Shown in pieces: positions 9,038 to 18,800 of a DNA stretch of 64,000 nucleotides. Below the pieces are notes generated by a model. It was not told the origin of the DNA and did no database searches. It was given only the letters and a program-made list of their open reading frames with translations. Positions within the stretch are counted from its first letter, which is position 1. The number at the start of each line of letters is the position of its first letter. A program made the translations under genes and the position numbers. Source of the stretch: Bradyrhizobium sp. CB82 (GTDB taxonomy: Bacteria > Pseudomonadota > Alphaproteobacteria > Rhizobiales > Xanthobacteraceae); the NCBI RefSeq assembly GCF_029714405.1, contig NZ_CP121650.1:5523001-5587000 (forward strand), written 5' to 3'.

Positions 9038-10026
9038 GCGCCATGAGCGAAATCCCTCTTCCCAGCAGCGCCAAGCGTGTCGTGCCCTGGTGGCTGCTGC
9101 GCCACGAGACCATGCTCGCGGTGATCCTGCTAATTGCGTTAATCGTGCTCGGCGGCTTGAACAGCCGCTTCCTCACGCTCGACAATCTGCTCAATCAAGG
9201 CAGGCTGACGACCGAGGTCGGGCTGATCGCGCTGCCGATGACATTCATCATCATCACCGGCGGCATCGACCTCTCGGTCGGCTCGATCGTCGGGCTCTGC
9301 GCGATCCTGCTCGGCTATTCCTGGAAGAATTTCGGCTTTCCCTTGCCGATGGCGGTCTGCTTCTCGCTGCTCGTGGGCGCCGCGGCGGGGCTCCTCAACG
9401 GGATCGTCATCACCAGGGTGAAAGTGCCTCCGCTGATCACGACGATCGCGACGCTCGCCCTCTACCGCGGGCTCGCCGAGGGGATCAGCCAGGCGCGTTC
9501 GGTGCGCGGCTACCCGGAATGGTTCTACTTCATCGGACAGGAAAACCTCCTCGGCGTGCCGGCTCAGCTCTGGCTCCTGCTGATCGCGATCGTGGTCTCG
9601 GCAATCGTTCTCGACCGCACCACTTTCGGCCGGACGCTCTATGCTATCGGCAACAACGAGACCGCCGCGCGCTTTTCTGGTTTGCCGGTCGATCGCGTGA
9701 AGCTGATCATCTACACGCTATCGGGCCTCTTGGCCGGCCTTTCCGCCTGTGTTCTCGTCTCGCGCGTGACCACGACCCGCTCGGACATGGGGATCGGCTA
9801 TGAACTCGACGTGATCGCGGCGGTGGTGCTCGGCGGCACCAGCATATTTGGAGGCGTCGGCACGATCTGGGGCACAGTGGTCGGCTTGGCGATGATCCAG
9901 CTCTTGAAAAACGGGCTGGCCCTGACTGGCGTCAAGGGCGACGCGACGATCGTAGTCATCGGCACGGTGCTCATCCTTTCAACTCTTGTGGCGAGTACGC
10001 TCCAGCGGCGACGTGAGGGCGTTTGA
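9034..10026 (+). CDS. rhaQ: rhamnose ABC transporter permease
   Basis: The second permease of the importer, 330 residues, of the same family as its neighbour but clearly diverged. It has GGIDLSVGSIVGLC, VPPLITTIATLALYRG and the closing VVLGGTSIFGGVGTIWG. The ATG at 9034 forms an ATGA overlap with rhaP. The frame stays open far upstream, but that extension lies inside rhaP out of frame and is not protein-like. About 50 bases with a stem-loop separate it from rhaS. Confidence 0.93.
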   Translation: MSAMSEIPLPSSAKRVVPWWLLRHETMLAVILLIALIVLGGLNSRFLTLDNLLNQGRLTTEVGLIALPMTFIIITGGIDLSVGSIVGLCAILLGYSWKNFGFPLPMAVCFSLLVGAAAGLLNGIVITRVKVPPLITTIATLALYRGLAEGISQARSVRGYPEWFYFIGQENLLGVPAQLWLLLIAIVVSAIVLDRTTFGRTLYAIGNNETAARFSGLPVDRVKLIIYTLSGLLAGLSACVLVSRVTTTRSDMGIGYELDVIAAVVLGGTSIFGGVGTIWGTVVGLAMIQLLKNGLALTGVKGDATIVVIGTVLILSTLVASTLQRRREGV

Positions 10027-10035
10027 TGAATGTCT

Positions 10036-10053
10036 GGCCGCGAAAAAGCGGCC
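10036..10053 (+). promoter_or_regulatory. intercistronic stem-loop before rhaS
   Basis: GGCCGC-GAAAAA-GCGGCC is a perfect 6-bp stem with a 6-base loop in the short gap between permease and binding-protein genes. No run of T follows, so it is more likely an mRNA-stability or processing element than a terminator. Such elements often raise binding-protein output relative to the membrane parts. Confidence 0.45.
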
Positions 10054-10075
10054 TTCAACATGGGAGGAAAACAAA

Positions 10076-11191
10076 ATGAAACTCGGATTAGCTGCTACAT
10101 TTCTCGGCGTGACACTGCTGGCCGGAACGGCCTCGGCGGCGGACAAGAGATGGGACGGCGCGGACGACCTGCCGGTCAATCCGCTTGCCTGTTCGGCTGG
10201 CGAGACCAACGCCGCGCCCGCGGCCAAGCCTTATGACGGCGGCCGGCCAACCAATGCGGCCGACAAGGCCGGCAAACCGATCACGCTGGTCGACGTGCCG
10301 AAGTTGATCGGCATCGGTTATTTCAACGCGACATCGAAAGGCATGCAGGACGCCGCCAAGGCGCTCGGCAATGTCACGGTAAAGACCGACGGACCGACCG
10401 AAGCCAAGATCGATGAGCAGATCAAGTTCATCGACAATTACATCACCAGCGGCGTCGACGGCATTCTCTTTGCCGCCAACGATCCGGTGGCGATCGCGCC
10501 GGTCCTGAAGAAGGCGCTGTCGAAGGGCATCCATGTCGTCGGCTATGACGCCAACTCGACGCCGGATGCGCGCGAATGGTTCGTCAACCAGGCCGAGTTC
10601 AACGGCATCGCCAAGGCGATGATCGACTCGATGGCCAAGGAGGCCGGCGAGGACAAGAGCTTCGCGATCGTCACCTCGACCTTCACGACGCCGAACCAGG
10701 CACGCTGGATCGCCGAAATGTGGGCGTACGCGCAGAAGTGTCACCCCAAGCTGACATGGCTCGAAACGGTCGAGGCGCAGGAAGACAACAATTTGTCCTT
10801 CAACCAGGCGACGACACTGATCAACAAGCATGGCGACAAGCTGGCTGGCCTGTTCGGCATGACATCGGTCGCGACACCTGCTTCGGCGGAAGCCGTGACC
10901 AAGGCCAAGCTCTGCGGCAAGGTCGCGGTGGTTGGCCTCGCCACGCCCAACGCGATGAAGCCGTATGTCAACGCGGACTGCGTCAAGTCGGTCGTGCTGT
11001 GGAATCCGGTCGATCTCGGCTATGCCGCGACCTACGTGATGCGTGCCGTCGTCGACGGCAGCCTGAAGCCCGGCGCGACCTCGGTGGACGCGGGCAAGCT
11101 CGGCAAGCTGACCGTGGTGAATGGCAGCGAGATCCTGCTTGGCTCACCCTTCGTCTTCACGAAGCAGAACATCAAGGACTTCGATTTCTGA
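10076..11191 (+). CDS. rhaS: rhamnose ABC transporter substrate-binding protein
   Basis: A 371-residue periplasmic receptor of the ribose/LsrB-like type. The N-terminus is a classical signal peptide (MKLGLAATFLGVTLLAGTASA, cleavage after ASA). The mature domain has a first half with KLIGIGYFNATSKGM and a second half with VAVVGLATPNAMKPYV, the usual two-lobed fold. GGGAGGAAAAC lies just before the ATG at 10076, which settles the start over an upstream extension of the frame into rhaQ. Close relatives are sometimes labelled autoinducer-2 binding proteins; the rhamnose genes on both sides make rhamnose the better call. It lies after the permeases rather than directly after the regulator as in Rhizobium leguminosarum. 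Confidence 0.9.
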   Translation: MKLGLAATFLGVTLLAGTASAADKRWDGADDLPVNPLACSAGETNAAPAAKPYDGGRPTNAADKAGKPITLVDVPKLIGIGYFNATSKGMQDAAKALGNVTVKTDGPTEAKIDEQIKFIDNYITSGVDGILFAANDPVAIAPVLKKALSKGIHVVGYDANSTPDAREWFVNQAEFNGIAKAMIDSMAKEAGEDKSFAIVTSTFTTPNQARWIAEMWAYAQKCHPKLTWLETVEAQEDNNLSFNQATTLINKHGDKLAGLFGMTSVATPASAEAVTKAKLCGKVAVVGLATPNAMKPYVNADCVKSVVLWNPVDLGYAATYVMRAVVDGSLKPGATSVDAGKLGKLTVVNGSEILLGSPFVFTKQNIKDFDF

Positions 11192-11200
11192 TTTGGACTC

Positions 11201-11231
11201 GTCGCCCGGCCGCAGAACACGGCCGGGCGAC
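11201..11231 (+). terminator. strong GC hairpin after rhaS
   Basis: GTCGCCCGGCCG (11201-11212) and CGGCCGGGCGAC (11220-11231) pair perfectly over 12 bp around a 7-base loop, 9 bases after the rhaS stop. The T tract of a classical terminator is missing, so it may terminate only partly, or protect the 3' end of the abundant rhaS message while lowering rhaK expression. Confidence 0.6.
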
Positions 11232-11320
11232 ACACTTCTGGCACTCGTTGTCGTTGCCGTGAAGCCGGCCATGAGTCGGTGGTGAGTTGCTTGTCGAGAT
11301 AATCTGCCTTGAGCTTGACC

Positions 11321-12685
11321 ATGAGCCAGACGGTCGCAGTCCTTGACATCGGCAAGACCAACGTAAAGCTTGCCTTGTTCGACGACGGCCGACTTCTCTG
11401 GGAAAAGTCGGCACCCAACCACGTTCTGCCGAGCCCGCCCTATCCGCACGAAGATGTTGAGAGCGCGTGGAACTTCTTCCTCGATGCGCTTCGTGAGGCC
11501 GCACGCACGCATCGGATCAGTGCGATCGTTCCAACCGCACATGGCGCTGCCGGCGCTTTGATCAGCGAGAGCGAACTCGCCGCGCCGGTCATGGACTACG
11601 AATTCACCGGCGTAGAAGTGATCGAGCCCGACTATGCCAGGCTACGGCCGCCTTTCTCGGAGAGCCTGTCGCCGAAATTACCGGCCGGCCTTAATCTCGG
11701 CCGGCAGCTCGCCTATCAGAAGTGGCGTTGTCCGGACCTCTTCGCCAAAGCGAGGTATTTCGTTGGCTATCCGCAATATTGGACCTGGCGCCTGGCTGGC
11801 GCCGCTGTCTCTGAAGTCACTACCCTCGGCGCCCATACTGATCTCTGGGCGCCGCGGCAGGGTCAGGTCTCGAGCCTCGTCAAAGCGCTCGGCGTCGACC
11901 ACCTGCTGCCGCCATTGCGGCGCGCCTTCAATCCGCTTGGTCCGATTAAGGGCGAAATCGCCGCCGTAACTGGACTTGCGCCCGAAACGCAAGTCTTCTG
12001 CGGTATCCACGATTCCAATGCTTCGCTTCTGCCCTACCTCGTCTCGCGCCAGGCGCCGTTCACCGTGTTGTCGACCGGCACCTGGGTGATCCTGATGTGC
12101 GTGGGCCTTTCGCTCGATCAGCTCGATCCTCGCGACGACACGCTCGCCAACGTCGACGCGCTGGGCCGACCCATCGCCTGCGGACGCTTCATGGGCGGAC
12201 GCGAATACGCCGCCATCGCGGGTGGCGGCGGCAATCCCGATCTTGACGCGATCGAGCGCGTCATCGCCTCGGGCGCGATTGCCCTACCCTGCTTCTGCGG
12301 CCATGGCGGACCTTATGCGACGACCAAAGGCGTGATCCGCGGCGAAGTCGCCGCGTGCGATCGAACCGCGCTTGCAACGCTCTATTGCGCTCTGGTCAGC
12401 GATCTGATGCTGACGCGCATGGGAGCAGCCAGCGGCGATCTCATCGTGGAGGGTACCTTCGCCGGCAATCTTCCCTTCTGTCAGACGCTCGGCGCGTTAC
12501 GACAGACGCAGCGCGTCTTTGCGGCGGAAGACGCCGCAGGCACGGCACGCGGCGCCGCAATGCTTGCGCAATGGCCGCCCCCCTACCCCATCGCGGCGCC
12601 GACGCCCATCCCCATAGCCCCGATCGCCGGCCTAGCCGCGTATCGTGACGCTTGGACGGCACAGATCGGCCTGATCGGTCGTTGA
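11321..12685 (+). CDS. rhaK: FGGY-family rhamnulokinase
   Basis: A 454-residue sugar kinase of the FGGY/ASKHA fold that would phosphorylate L-rhamnulose. The N-terminal phosphate loop is VLDIGKTNVKLALFD. GIHDSNASLLPYL supplies the catalytic-Asp region, VLSTGTWVILM is the adenosine/phosphate strand, and VEGTFAGNLPFC occupies the C-terminal nucleotide site. The ATG at 11321 is chosen over a TTG four codons earlier. The rhizobial type is diverged from enterobacterial RhaB, so kinase family membership is certain and the rhamnulose substrate rests on context. About 130 bases with a strong hairpin separate it from rhaS. It ends 47 bases from the convergent secretion gene. Confidence 0.88.
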   Translation: MSQTVAVLDIGKTNVKLALFDDGRLLWEKSAPNHVLPSPPYPHEDVESAWNFFLDALREAARTHRISAIVPTAHGAAGALISESELAAPVMDYEFTGVEVIEPDYARLRPPFSESLSPKLPAGLNLGRQLAYQKWRCPDLFAKARYFVGYPQYWTWRLAGAAVSEVTTLGAHTDLWAPRQGQVSSLVKALGVDHLLPPLRRAFNPLGPIKGEIAAVTGLAPETQVFCGIHDSNASLLPYLVSRQAPFTVLSTGTWVILMCVGLSLDQLDPRDDTLANVDALGRPIACGRFMGGREYAAIAGGGGNPDLDAIERVIASGAIALPCFCGHGGPYATTKGVIRGEVAACDRTALATLYCALVSDLMLTRMGAASGDLIVEGTFAGNLPFCQTLGALRQTQRVFAAEDAAGTARGAAMLAQWPPPYPIAAPTPIPIAPIAGLAAYRDAWTAQIGLIGR

Positions 12686-12732
12686 CCCGATCGCCGCTTG
12701 ACCTCTCGTGCCCTGATCTTCGCTATCTACTC

Positions 12733-14103
12733 TCACTTTTGCCGGAACGCCTGGTTGAACGACATCGCGAGCGGCCCGACGATGTATTCAAAAGCTGTTC
12801 GCTGCACGGTTGGAACCATCACGGTCGCAGGCATCCCGGGATAGAGCCGGATGTTGGGCATGGCCGCTAGCTCCTCCTGATCGATGCGAACGAATGCCGA
12901 GTAGTAGGGGTTGTTGGTCTTGGGATCGGTCAAGCGGTCAGCCGAGACCTGAATGACATCGCCATGAATGATCGGCACGATGCGCTGCTTATAGGCGGTA
13001 AGGTGCACCTCGGCGCGAGTGTTCGGATGCACGTCACTGATATCTTCCACGGAAACCTGCGCCTCAATCGTGAGTGAATCCTCATCCGGCACGATGTCCA
13101 GGATCTTGTCGCCGCGCTGGATCACGCCTCCCACCGAGAACACGTTGAGTCCCACCACCCGGCCGCTATATGGCGCGCGAATTTCCATACGGCTCAACAC
13201 GGCCTTGGCGCTCAGCGCCTTCGGGATCACCTCCAACAGTTTGGCCTGGGTATCGCGCAGATCCTTGGTGACGTCGGTCATTCGATCGTTGTCGAGTTGG
13301 GCAGTCTGCTGCTCCTGCTCGGCAATCGCCTGCCGGGCCTTGGCGATATTGGCATTCGTATCGGCGATCTGGCCTTCCAGACCGTAAGCGGTGCGCTCAA
13401 GCTGCAGAATACGCGGACGTGCGATCAGGCCGCGTTCGACGAGTGGCGCAATGTCCCTTGCCTCATTGCGGACGGATTCGATCTGATCCGTAAACGATTT
13501 GACCTGCGCATTCGCTCCAACGATTTGGGAGCCAAGCTGATTGATCTTTTCCCTGATCACACTTCGCTGGCCGTCGAGCGCCTTCCAACGACTTTCGAAC
13601 TGGCTGACCTGGCCATTCCAGACACTCTTCAGGTACGGGTCCTCGGACCGAGCCCTGAGATCGTTCGGCATCACCAGCTCAGATCCGTGATCGAGCTCAG
13701 TCAATAACCGCGCCTCGGTTGCGCGAAGCACGACATATTGCTGGCTAAGCACGTCGTACTCGGCGCGAGCCTGAGTCTCGTCGAGCACGATCAACAAGTC
13801 GCCGGCGAGCACCCGCTCGCCTTCCCTGACGTGCAGTTCCTTGACGATGCCCCCATCGAGGTGCTGGACGCTCTTGCGGTTGCCGTCGACCTTGACGACC
13901 GCGTTGGCGACCACCGCGCCGTTGAGCGGCGCGGTTACTGCCCAGGTTCCGATCCCGCCGAAAAATAGCGCGATGATCAGCCATCCTGCGGCGGCAACGT
14001 GGCGGATGGAGTCGTTCGGCATGCTGCCCCTCGTCACACCGATTGTCCGGTTCGGGACCGAAATTCCACGTCTCGATCGATTTGCATCATCCAGCACCGT
14101 CAT
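12733..14103 (-). CDS. HlyD-family type I secretion periplasmic adaptor
   Basis: A 456-residue membrane fusion protein. A short cytosolic N-terminus precedes one membrane segment (AAAGWLIIALFFGGIGTWAV). Next comes a lipoyl-like half-motif (VVKVDGNRKSVQHLDGGIVK), a long coiled coil at about 120-300, and a C-terminal beta-barrel with the family's SPEDISDVHPNTRAEVHLTAYKQ-like stretch, here VSVEDISDVHPNTRAEVHLT. The ATG at 14103 is chosen because AGGAAG lies about 6 bases upstream; a more distal start at 14139 would overlap the ATPase gene. It bridges the exporter ATPase to an outer-membrane TolC-type channel that is not encoded in this window. It is the last gene of the adhesin secretion operon. 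Confidence 0.92.
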   Translation of the reverse strand: MTVLDDANRSRRGISVPNRTIGVTRGSMPNDSIRHVAAAGWLIIALFFGGIGTWAVTAPLNGAVVANAVVKVDGNRKSVQHLDGGIVKELHVREGERVLAGDLLIVLDETQARAEYDVLSQQYVVLRATEARLLTELDHGSELVMPNDLRARSEDPYLKSVWNGQVSQFESRWKALDGQRSVIREKINQLGSQIVGANAQVKSFTDQIESVRNEARDIAPLVERGLIARPRILQLERTAYGLEGQIADTNANIAKARQAIAEQEQQTAQLDNDRMTDVTKDLRDTQAKLLEVIPKALSAKAVLSRMEIRAPYSGRVVGLNVFSVGGVIQRGDKILDIVPDEDSLTIEAQVSVEDISDVHPNTRAEVHLTAYKQRIVPIIHGDVIQVSADRLTDPKTNNPYYSAFVRIDQEELAAMPNIRLYPGMPATVMVPTVQRTAFEYIVGPLAMSFNQAFRQK

Positions 14104-14113
14104 CTGACTCTTC

Positions 14114-15826
14114 CTAGCTGGCGGCTCCCTGGACCGCATGGACCGGCACGGGCCGTGTTAGCCGGGCCAGAATCTCGCTGCGCGGTCCGAACATCTCTGC
14201 TACGCCTTCGCGTAACACCAATAGCTTGTCGACCACGCCGATGGTGACGGGCCGATGGGAAATGATGATCACCGTTGTTCCACGCTTCTTCAGCTCCATA
14301 ATGCAGTCGGCAAGCGCAGCATCGCCCTCCGCATCGAGATTGGAGCTCGGCTCATCGAGGACAACGAGGCTCGGATTGCCGTAGACGGCGCGGGCGAGGC
14401 CAATGCGCTGTCGATAGCCGCCCGACAGGATCGCACCTCCCTCCCCGACTTGGGTTTCGTAACCTCGGGGAAGCCGCACAATCATCTCGTGCACCCCGGC
14501 AACGCGCGCCGCCTGGATGATGTCGTGGTCCTCACCGTCGTTGAAACGACAGATATTGGCAGCGACGGTATCGGCGAACAGCTCGATGTCCTGCGGCAAG
14601 TAGCCAAGATACTGACCGAGCGACGATTGGATCCAGGTCGAGACATCGGAGCCATCAAGGCGAACGGCCCCTGCCGATGGCGCCTGCACACCCACGATAT
14701 GACGCGCCAGCGTGGACTTTCCGGCGCCGGAGGGACCGATGATGCCGAGCACCTCACCCGGCTCGATCCGGAACGTGACGCCACGCAGAACCGGCTTTGG
14801 TGAGCCCGGAGGAGCATAGGATAGCGCTTCGACCGAAATGCGACCTTCAGGTCGCGGCAACGTCAGTCCGGCTTCATATTGCAGATTGACGTGCAACAGC
14901 TCGCGCACGCGCAGGAAAGCGCCGCGGGCGGCGACCAAACTGCGCCACGATCCAACGATCTGCTCCACCGGCTGCAACGCGCGGCCAAGCAGGATGCTGG
15001 CGGCAAACATCGCGCCGGCGGTCGTCAGCCGCTCGATCACCAGATATGCGCCAAGACCGAGGATCAGAGACTGCATCGAAAGCCTCAGGAAACGGATCAG
15101 GCTCTGCATCGTGGCCGCTCGATCGCTTGCCGTGACCTGGCGCTCGAGCATCCGGTTGCGGTCACGGCTCCAGCGCCGCAACAAACCAGCGGTCATCCCC
15201 ATCGCGCGTACCACTTCGGTATTGCGCAGGCTCATCTCCGTGAAGCCGTAGTTGCGGCTGGCTGCGTCATTGGCCTCCGAGAGCGGCGGCTTGACAATCC
15301 ATTCATTGAGAAAAGCCGTCGCGATCAGAAGGACCGAGCTCGCCAGCGCAAACGCGCCCAGAAATGGGTGCAGACAAAAAATCACCGCAATATAGATCGG
15401 CGCCCATGGAACATCGAAGATAGCATGAATGCCGGTGCCGGTGATGAACTGGCGGAAGCTGTCGAAGTCACGCAGCAACTGACTGCGTGCTCCACCGATC
15501 TTTGCCGAACGATCGACGATGGCGGTCATGACTCGCGGGGCAATCCTTCGGTCGAGCCGGAGGCTCGTGCGCGTCAGCACGCGCGCGCGCACGGCATCGA
15601 GACCCGCAAGCGCGGCAAATGCCAGCAACAGTGCGATCGTGAGCATGAGCAGGGTGATCTCGCTGGAGCTCGAGATGACGCGGTCATAGACCTGCAACAT
15701 ATAGAGCGGACCGGCCAGGTAGAGCAGGTTGATGGCCAGGCTAAAGATGGCGGCGGTGACAAAGTGGCCTTGGGATTCCCGAAGGAGTTTCCCGAACTCG
15801 TCTGCTCTTTTACCCACGGTACTCAC
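14114..15826 (-). CDS. type I secretion system permease/ATPase
   Basis: A 570-residue half-transporter of the PrtD type. An N-terminal membrane domain with several helices (about 25-310) begins at FVTAAIFSLAINLLYLAG. The C-terminal ATPase (about 330-560) has Walker A GPSGAGKST, signature LSGGYRQR, Walker B LVVLDEPSSNLD and the switch His in IIISHRP. It would export the giant protein encoded 59 bases upstream on the same strand by recognising its C-terminal signal, together with the adaptor encoded 10 bases downstream. No C39 peptidase domain is present, as expected for an RTX-type exporter. Confidence 0.93.
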   Translation of the reverse strand: MSTVGKRADEFGKLLRESQGHFVTAAIFSLAINLLYLAGPLYMLQVYDRVISSSSEITLLMLTIALLLAFAALAGLDAVRARVLTRTSLRLDRRIAPRVMTAIVDRSAKIGGARSQLLRDFDSFRQFITGTGIHAIFDVPWAPIYIAVIFCLHPFLGAFALASSVLLIATAFLNEWIVKPPLSEANDAASRNYGFTEMSLRNTEVVRAMGMTAGLLRRWSRDRNRMLERQVTASDRAATMQSLIRFLRLSMQSLILGLGAYLVIERLTTAGAMFAASILLGRALQPVEQIVGSWRSLVAARGAFLRVRELLHVNLQYEAGLTLPRPEGRISVEALSYAPPGSPKPVLRGVTFRIEPGEVLGIIGPSGAGKSTLARHIVGVQAPSAGAVRLDGSDVSTWIQSSLGQYLGYLPQDIELFADTVAANICRFNDGEDHDIIQAARVAGVHEMIVRLPRGYETQVGEGGAILSGGYRQRIGLARAVYGNPSLVVLDEPSSNLDAEGDAALADCIMELKKRGTTVIIISHRPVTIGVVDKLLVLREGVAEMFGPRSEILARLTRPVPVHAVQGAAS

Positions 15827-15885
15827 GCTCGCGACCTCGATGAGACAGAACGAAATCCACCCCCGGCGTACGCCGGTCGGGCCGC

Positions 15886-18800
15886 TCAGGCGATATGGTG
15901 TGGGTCATAGCTGATCACCGTTCCGTTCGTCATGTCGGCCTTCTCGGTAAAGCCGGTCGGATCATATTGCCCAAGCAGGACGATACTCGCCGTCTGCGCT
16001 CCGTCCGATACCGTCAATGTGCCACCGGTCCCCGCCTGGTTCTCAGTGAAGTTCACAGTCGTGCCGGCGCTGAAGCCAATCCCCTTGAGGTCGATGTCAT
16101 CGTTGGCACCGAGACCGCTCACCGTGCCCGTAAAGTGAAAGACATCGTCCAGGATCAAGTGACCGGATGCGCCCACGTCGAAGGTGGTGTTCGCCGTCGA
16201 GTCCGCACTGAACTCGATCGTGCCAGCTCCGCTGATCAGGGCCGTGCCGCTGCCGGTCACCGCGCCCTCAGCCATTACCGCGCCGCCATTGGCCCAGATG
16301 AGCCCATTGTTCGCGACGCCGCTCCCGAGGACGAGCCCGCCGGCGCCGGTCGCCTCCAGCGTACCGGCATTGGCAATCACATTCGAGCCGGTGTCGAGCA
16401 CCAAGGCATGGACGCCGGTGGCGATGATGCTGCCCTCGTTGCTCAGCGTCAGGTCGCCCTGCCCCAACTGACCGGCACCGGAGATCACGTTGTCGACATT
16501 GTCGAGCGTCACATTCGGTGCCGTGCCGGCGATGATGTTGTGGTCATCGTCCGACATGATCACCTGGCCGCCGCCGTTGAGCGTGATGCCGGTCTGGATC
16601 AGCTGCAGTAGCGTGTCGTCGCCGGAGGCCTGTAGGTCGATCTCGCCGGTGTTGTGGATGATGCCCGACAGCGGCAGCATCGCGCCGTCGCCGATGGTCA
16701 TTGGACCCGGGTTTTCCGTGGTGGGCGTCACGTCGAACTCGAAGTTCGCCGCGCTCAGGTCCGCCGCATGCACGCCGTCGAGCGTGATGGTTTGGCCGTC
16801 GGTCAGCGTGATCACCGCGTTGCCGTTGGCGTCGTCAGCGGTGTGGGCTTGGACGTCCGCGAAGCTCTGCCAGCCGTAGCTGATCAGGTCGATCACGTCG
16901 GACGACACCTCAAAGCTGTGTACGATGTCATTGCCGATCGGCTGCGAGAACACGAACAGATCATGTCCGCTCGAGGCCGTCAGCGTGTCATCACCTGAAA
17001 GGGCGAAAATCGGATTATCACTCCGGTAAACTTCAACATTACTTTCAAGCGCTAATGCTCCGGTACTTCCATCCGCATTAGTCCAAGTCTCGTTGACATT
17101 AAAAACTTGCGCGCCAGCAAAATCTCTAGGCGCGACGACCGAGAGCGTTGCGATGTCGCCATTCTTGACAAGCCAACTACCGTTTCCGAGATCAGTACCT
17201 TCATTGATTGTCCAGCCAGCGGGGAGATTCGAAATGGTTAGGTCGATAGTCGCGCTATGATCGTCCGACGGATAAGGCAGACCGAGGTTGATCGGCTCCC
17301 CAGCGATGCCCGAGGGTCCAGATCCAATTTTTATTTGGACCGAATCAACGTCTTGTTGCGCCCCTCCTGACCCCGAGTTTCCGTTATCATTTGTGGTGAT
17401 AGTCAGGGTCACGGTAGTATCAGACCCGTTTGGATGGTTATACGTCAATCCATTCAAGGCGGCGTTGATATCCGCGATTGTCCCCGTGAAAGTCATAGTT
17501 GCGTCTGAAGTTCCATCTCCGGTCGAGAATGTTAGATTGGTTGTTTGGTGCAATGTTAGCGACCCGAATACCGGAGATAAGGATAGAGTCACCGTTTCTT
17601 TATGCGTGCCGTTTCCGCCGTTAACATCGGCATCGCTGATGGAGATGGCGTTGCCGTTTGCAGTCGAGAAGACGACACTGCTGTTGTTTTTGCCGATCGA
17701 TTGAAGCCCAGGGACGGTATTAACGGGAGCGTCGTTCACGGCCGTGATATTGATGGTCGAGGAGGCGCTGCCCGTTAGTGATCCACCCGTCCCGGTGTTG
17801 CCGTTGTCGTTGATCGTCAGCGACAGCGTGGTCGACCCGCTCGGGGTGTCCGTATTGTCCGTATAGCTCAGCGTGCTGGTGCTGGCCGTGCCGCTGCCCA
17901 GGAACGAATTGATCTGCGCCAGCGTGCCGGAGATCGTCAGCGACGAGCTGCCGCTGCCCAAGACCGTGGCGCCGCTGTTGCCGGCGGTCGCCGTCAACGT
18001 ACCCTCGCCGACCGACAACGTCAGGGTTTCGCTGCCGCTGCCGCCGTCGACATCGCTGACCAAAAGGCTGGCACTCTTCAGCGAGACCGCTACCTGCTCG
18101 GTCGCACTGTAGCTCGCCGGCGCAGCCGCCGTCGGCGCGTCGTTCACCGCCGTGATATTGATGGTCGAGGAGGCGCTGCCCGTCTTCGCCCCGCCCGTCC
18201 CGGTGTTGCCGTTGTCGTTGATCGACAGCGACAGCGTGGTCGACGCACTCGGGGTGTCCGTATTGTCCGTATAGCTCAGCGTGCTGGTGCTGGCCGTGCC
18301 GCTGCCCAGGAACGAGTTGATCTGCGCCAGCGTGCCGGAGATCGTCAGCGACGAGCTGCCGCTGCCCAAGACCGTGGCGCCGCTGTTGCCGGCGGTCGCC
18401 GTCAACGTACCCTCGCCGACCGACAACGTCAGGGTTTCGCTGCCGCTGCCGCCGTCGACATCGCTGACCAAAAGGCTGGCACTCTTCAGCGAGACCGCTA
18501 CCTGCTCGGTCGCACTGTAGCTCGCCGGCGCAGCCGCCGTCGGCGCGTCGTTCACCGCCGTGATATTGATGGTCGAGGAGGCGCTGCCCGTCTTCGCCCC
18601 GCCCGTCCCGGTGTTGCCGTTGTCGTTGATCGACAGCGACAGCGTGGTCGACCCGCTCGGGGTGTCCGTATTGTCCGTATAGCTCAGCGTGCTGGTGCTG
18701 GCCGTGCCGCTGCCCAGGAACGAGTTGATCTGCGCCAGCGTGCCGGAGATCGTCAGCGACGAGCTGCCGCTGCCCAAGACCGTGGCGCCGCTGTTGCCGG

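Noticed and set aside
11231..11252. TGGCAC...TTGC resembling a sigma-54 promoter before rhaK
   Set aside because: The spacing between the GG and GC elements is 14 bases, not the required 10.
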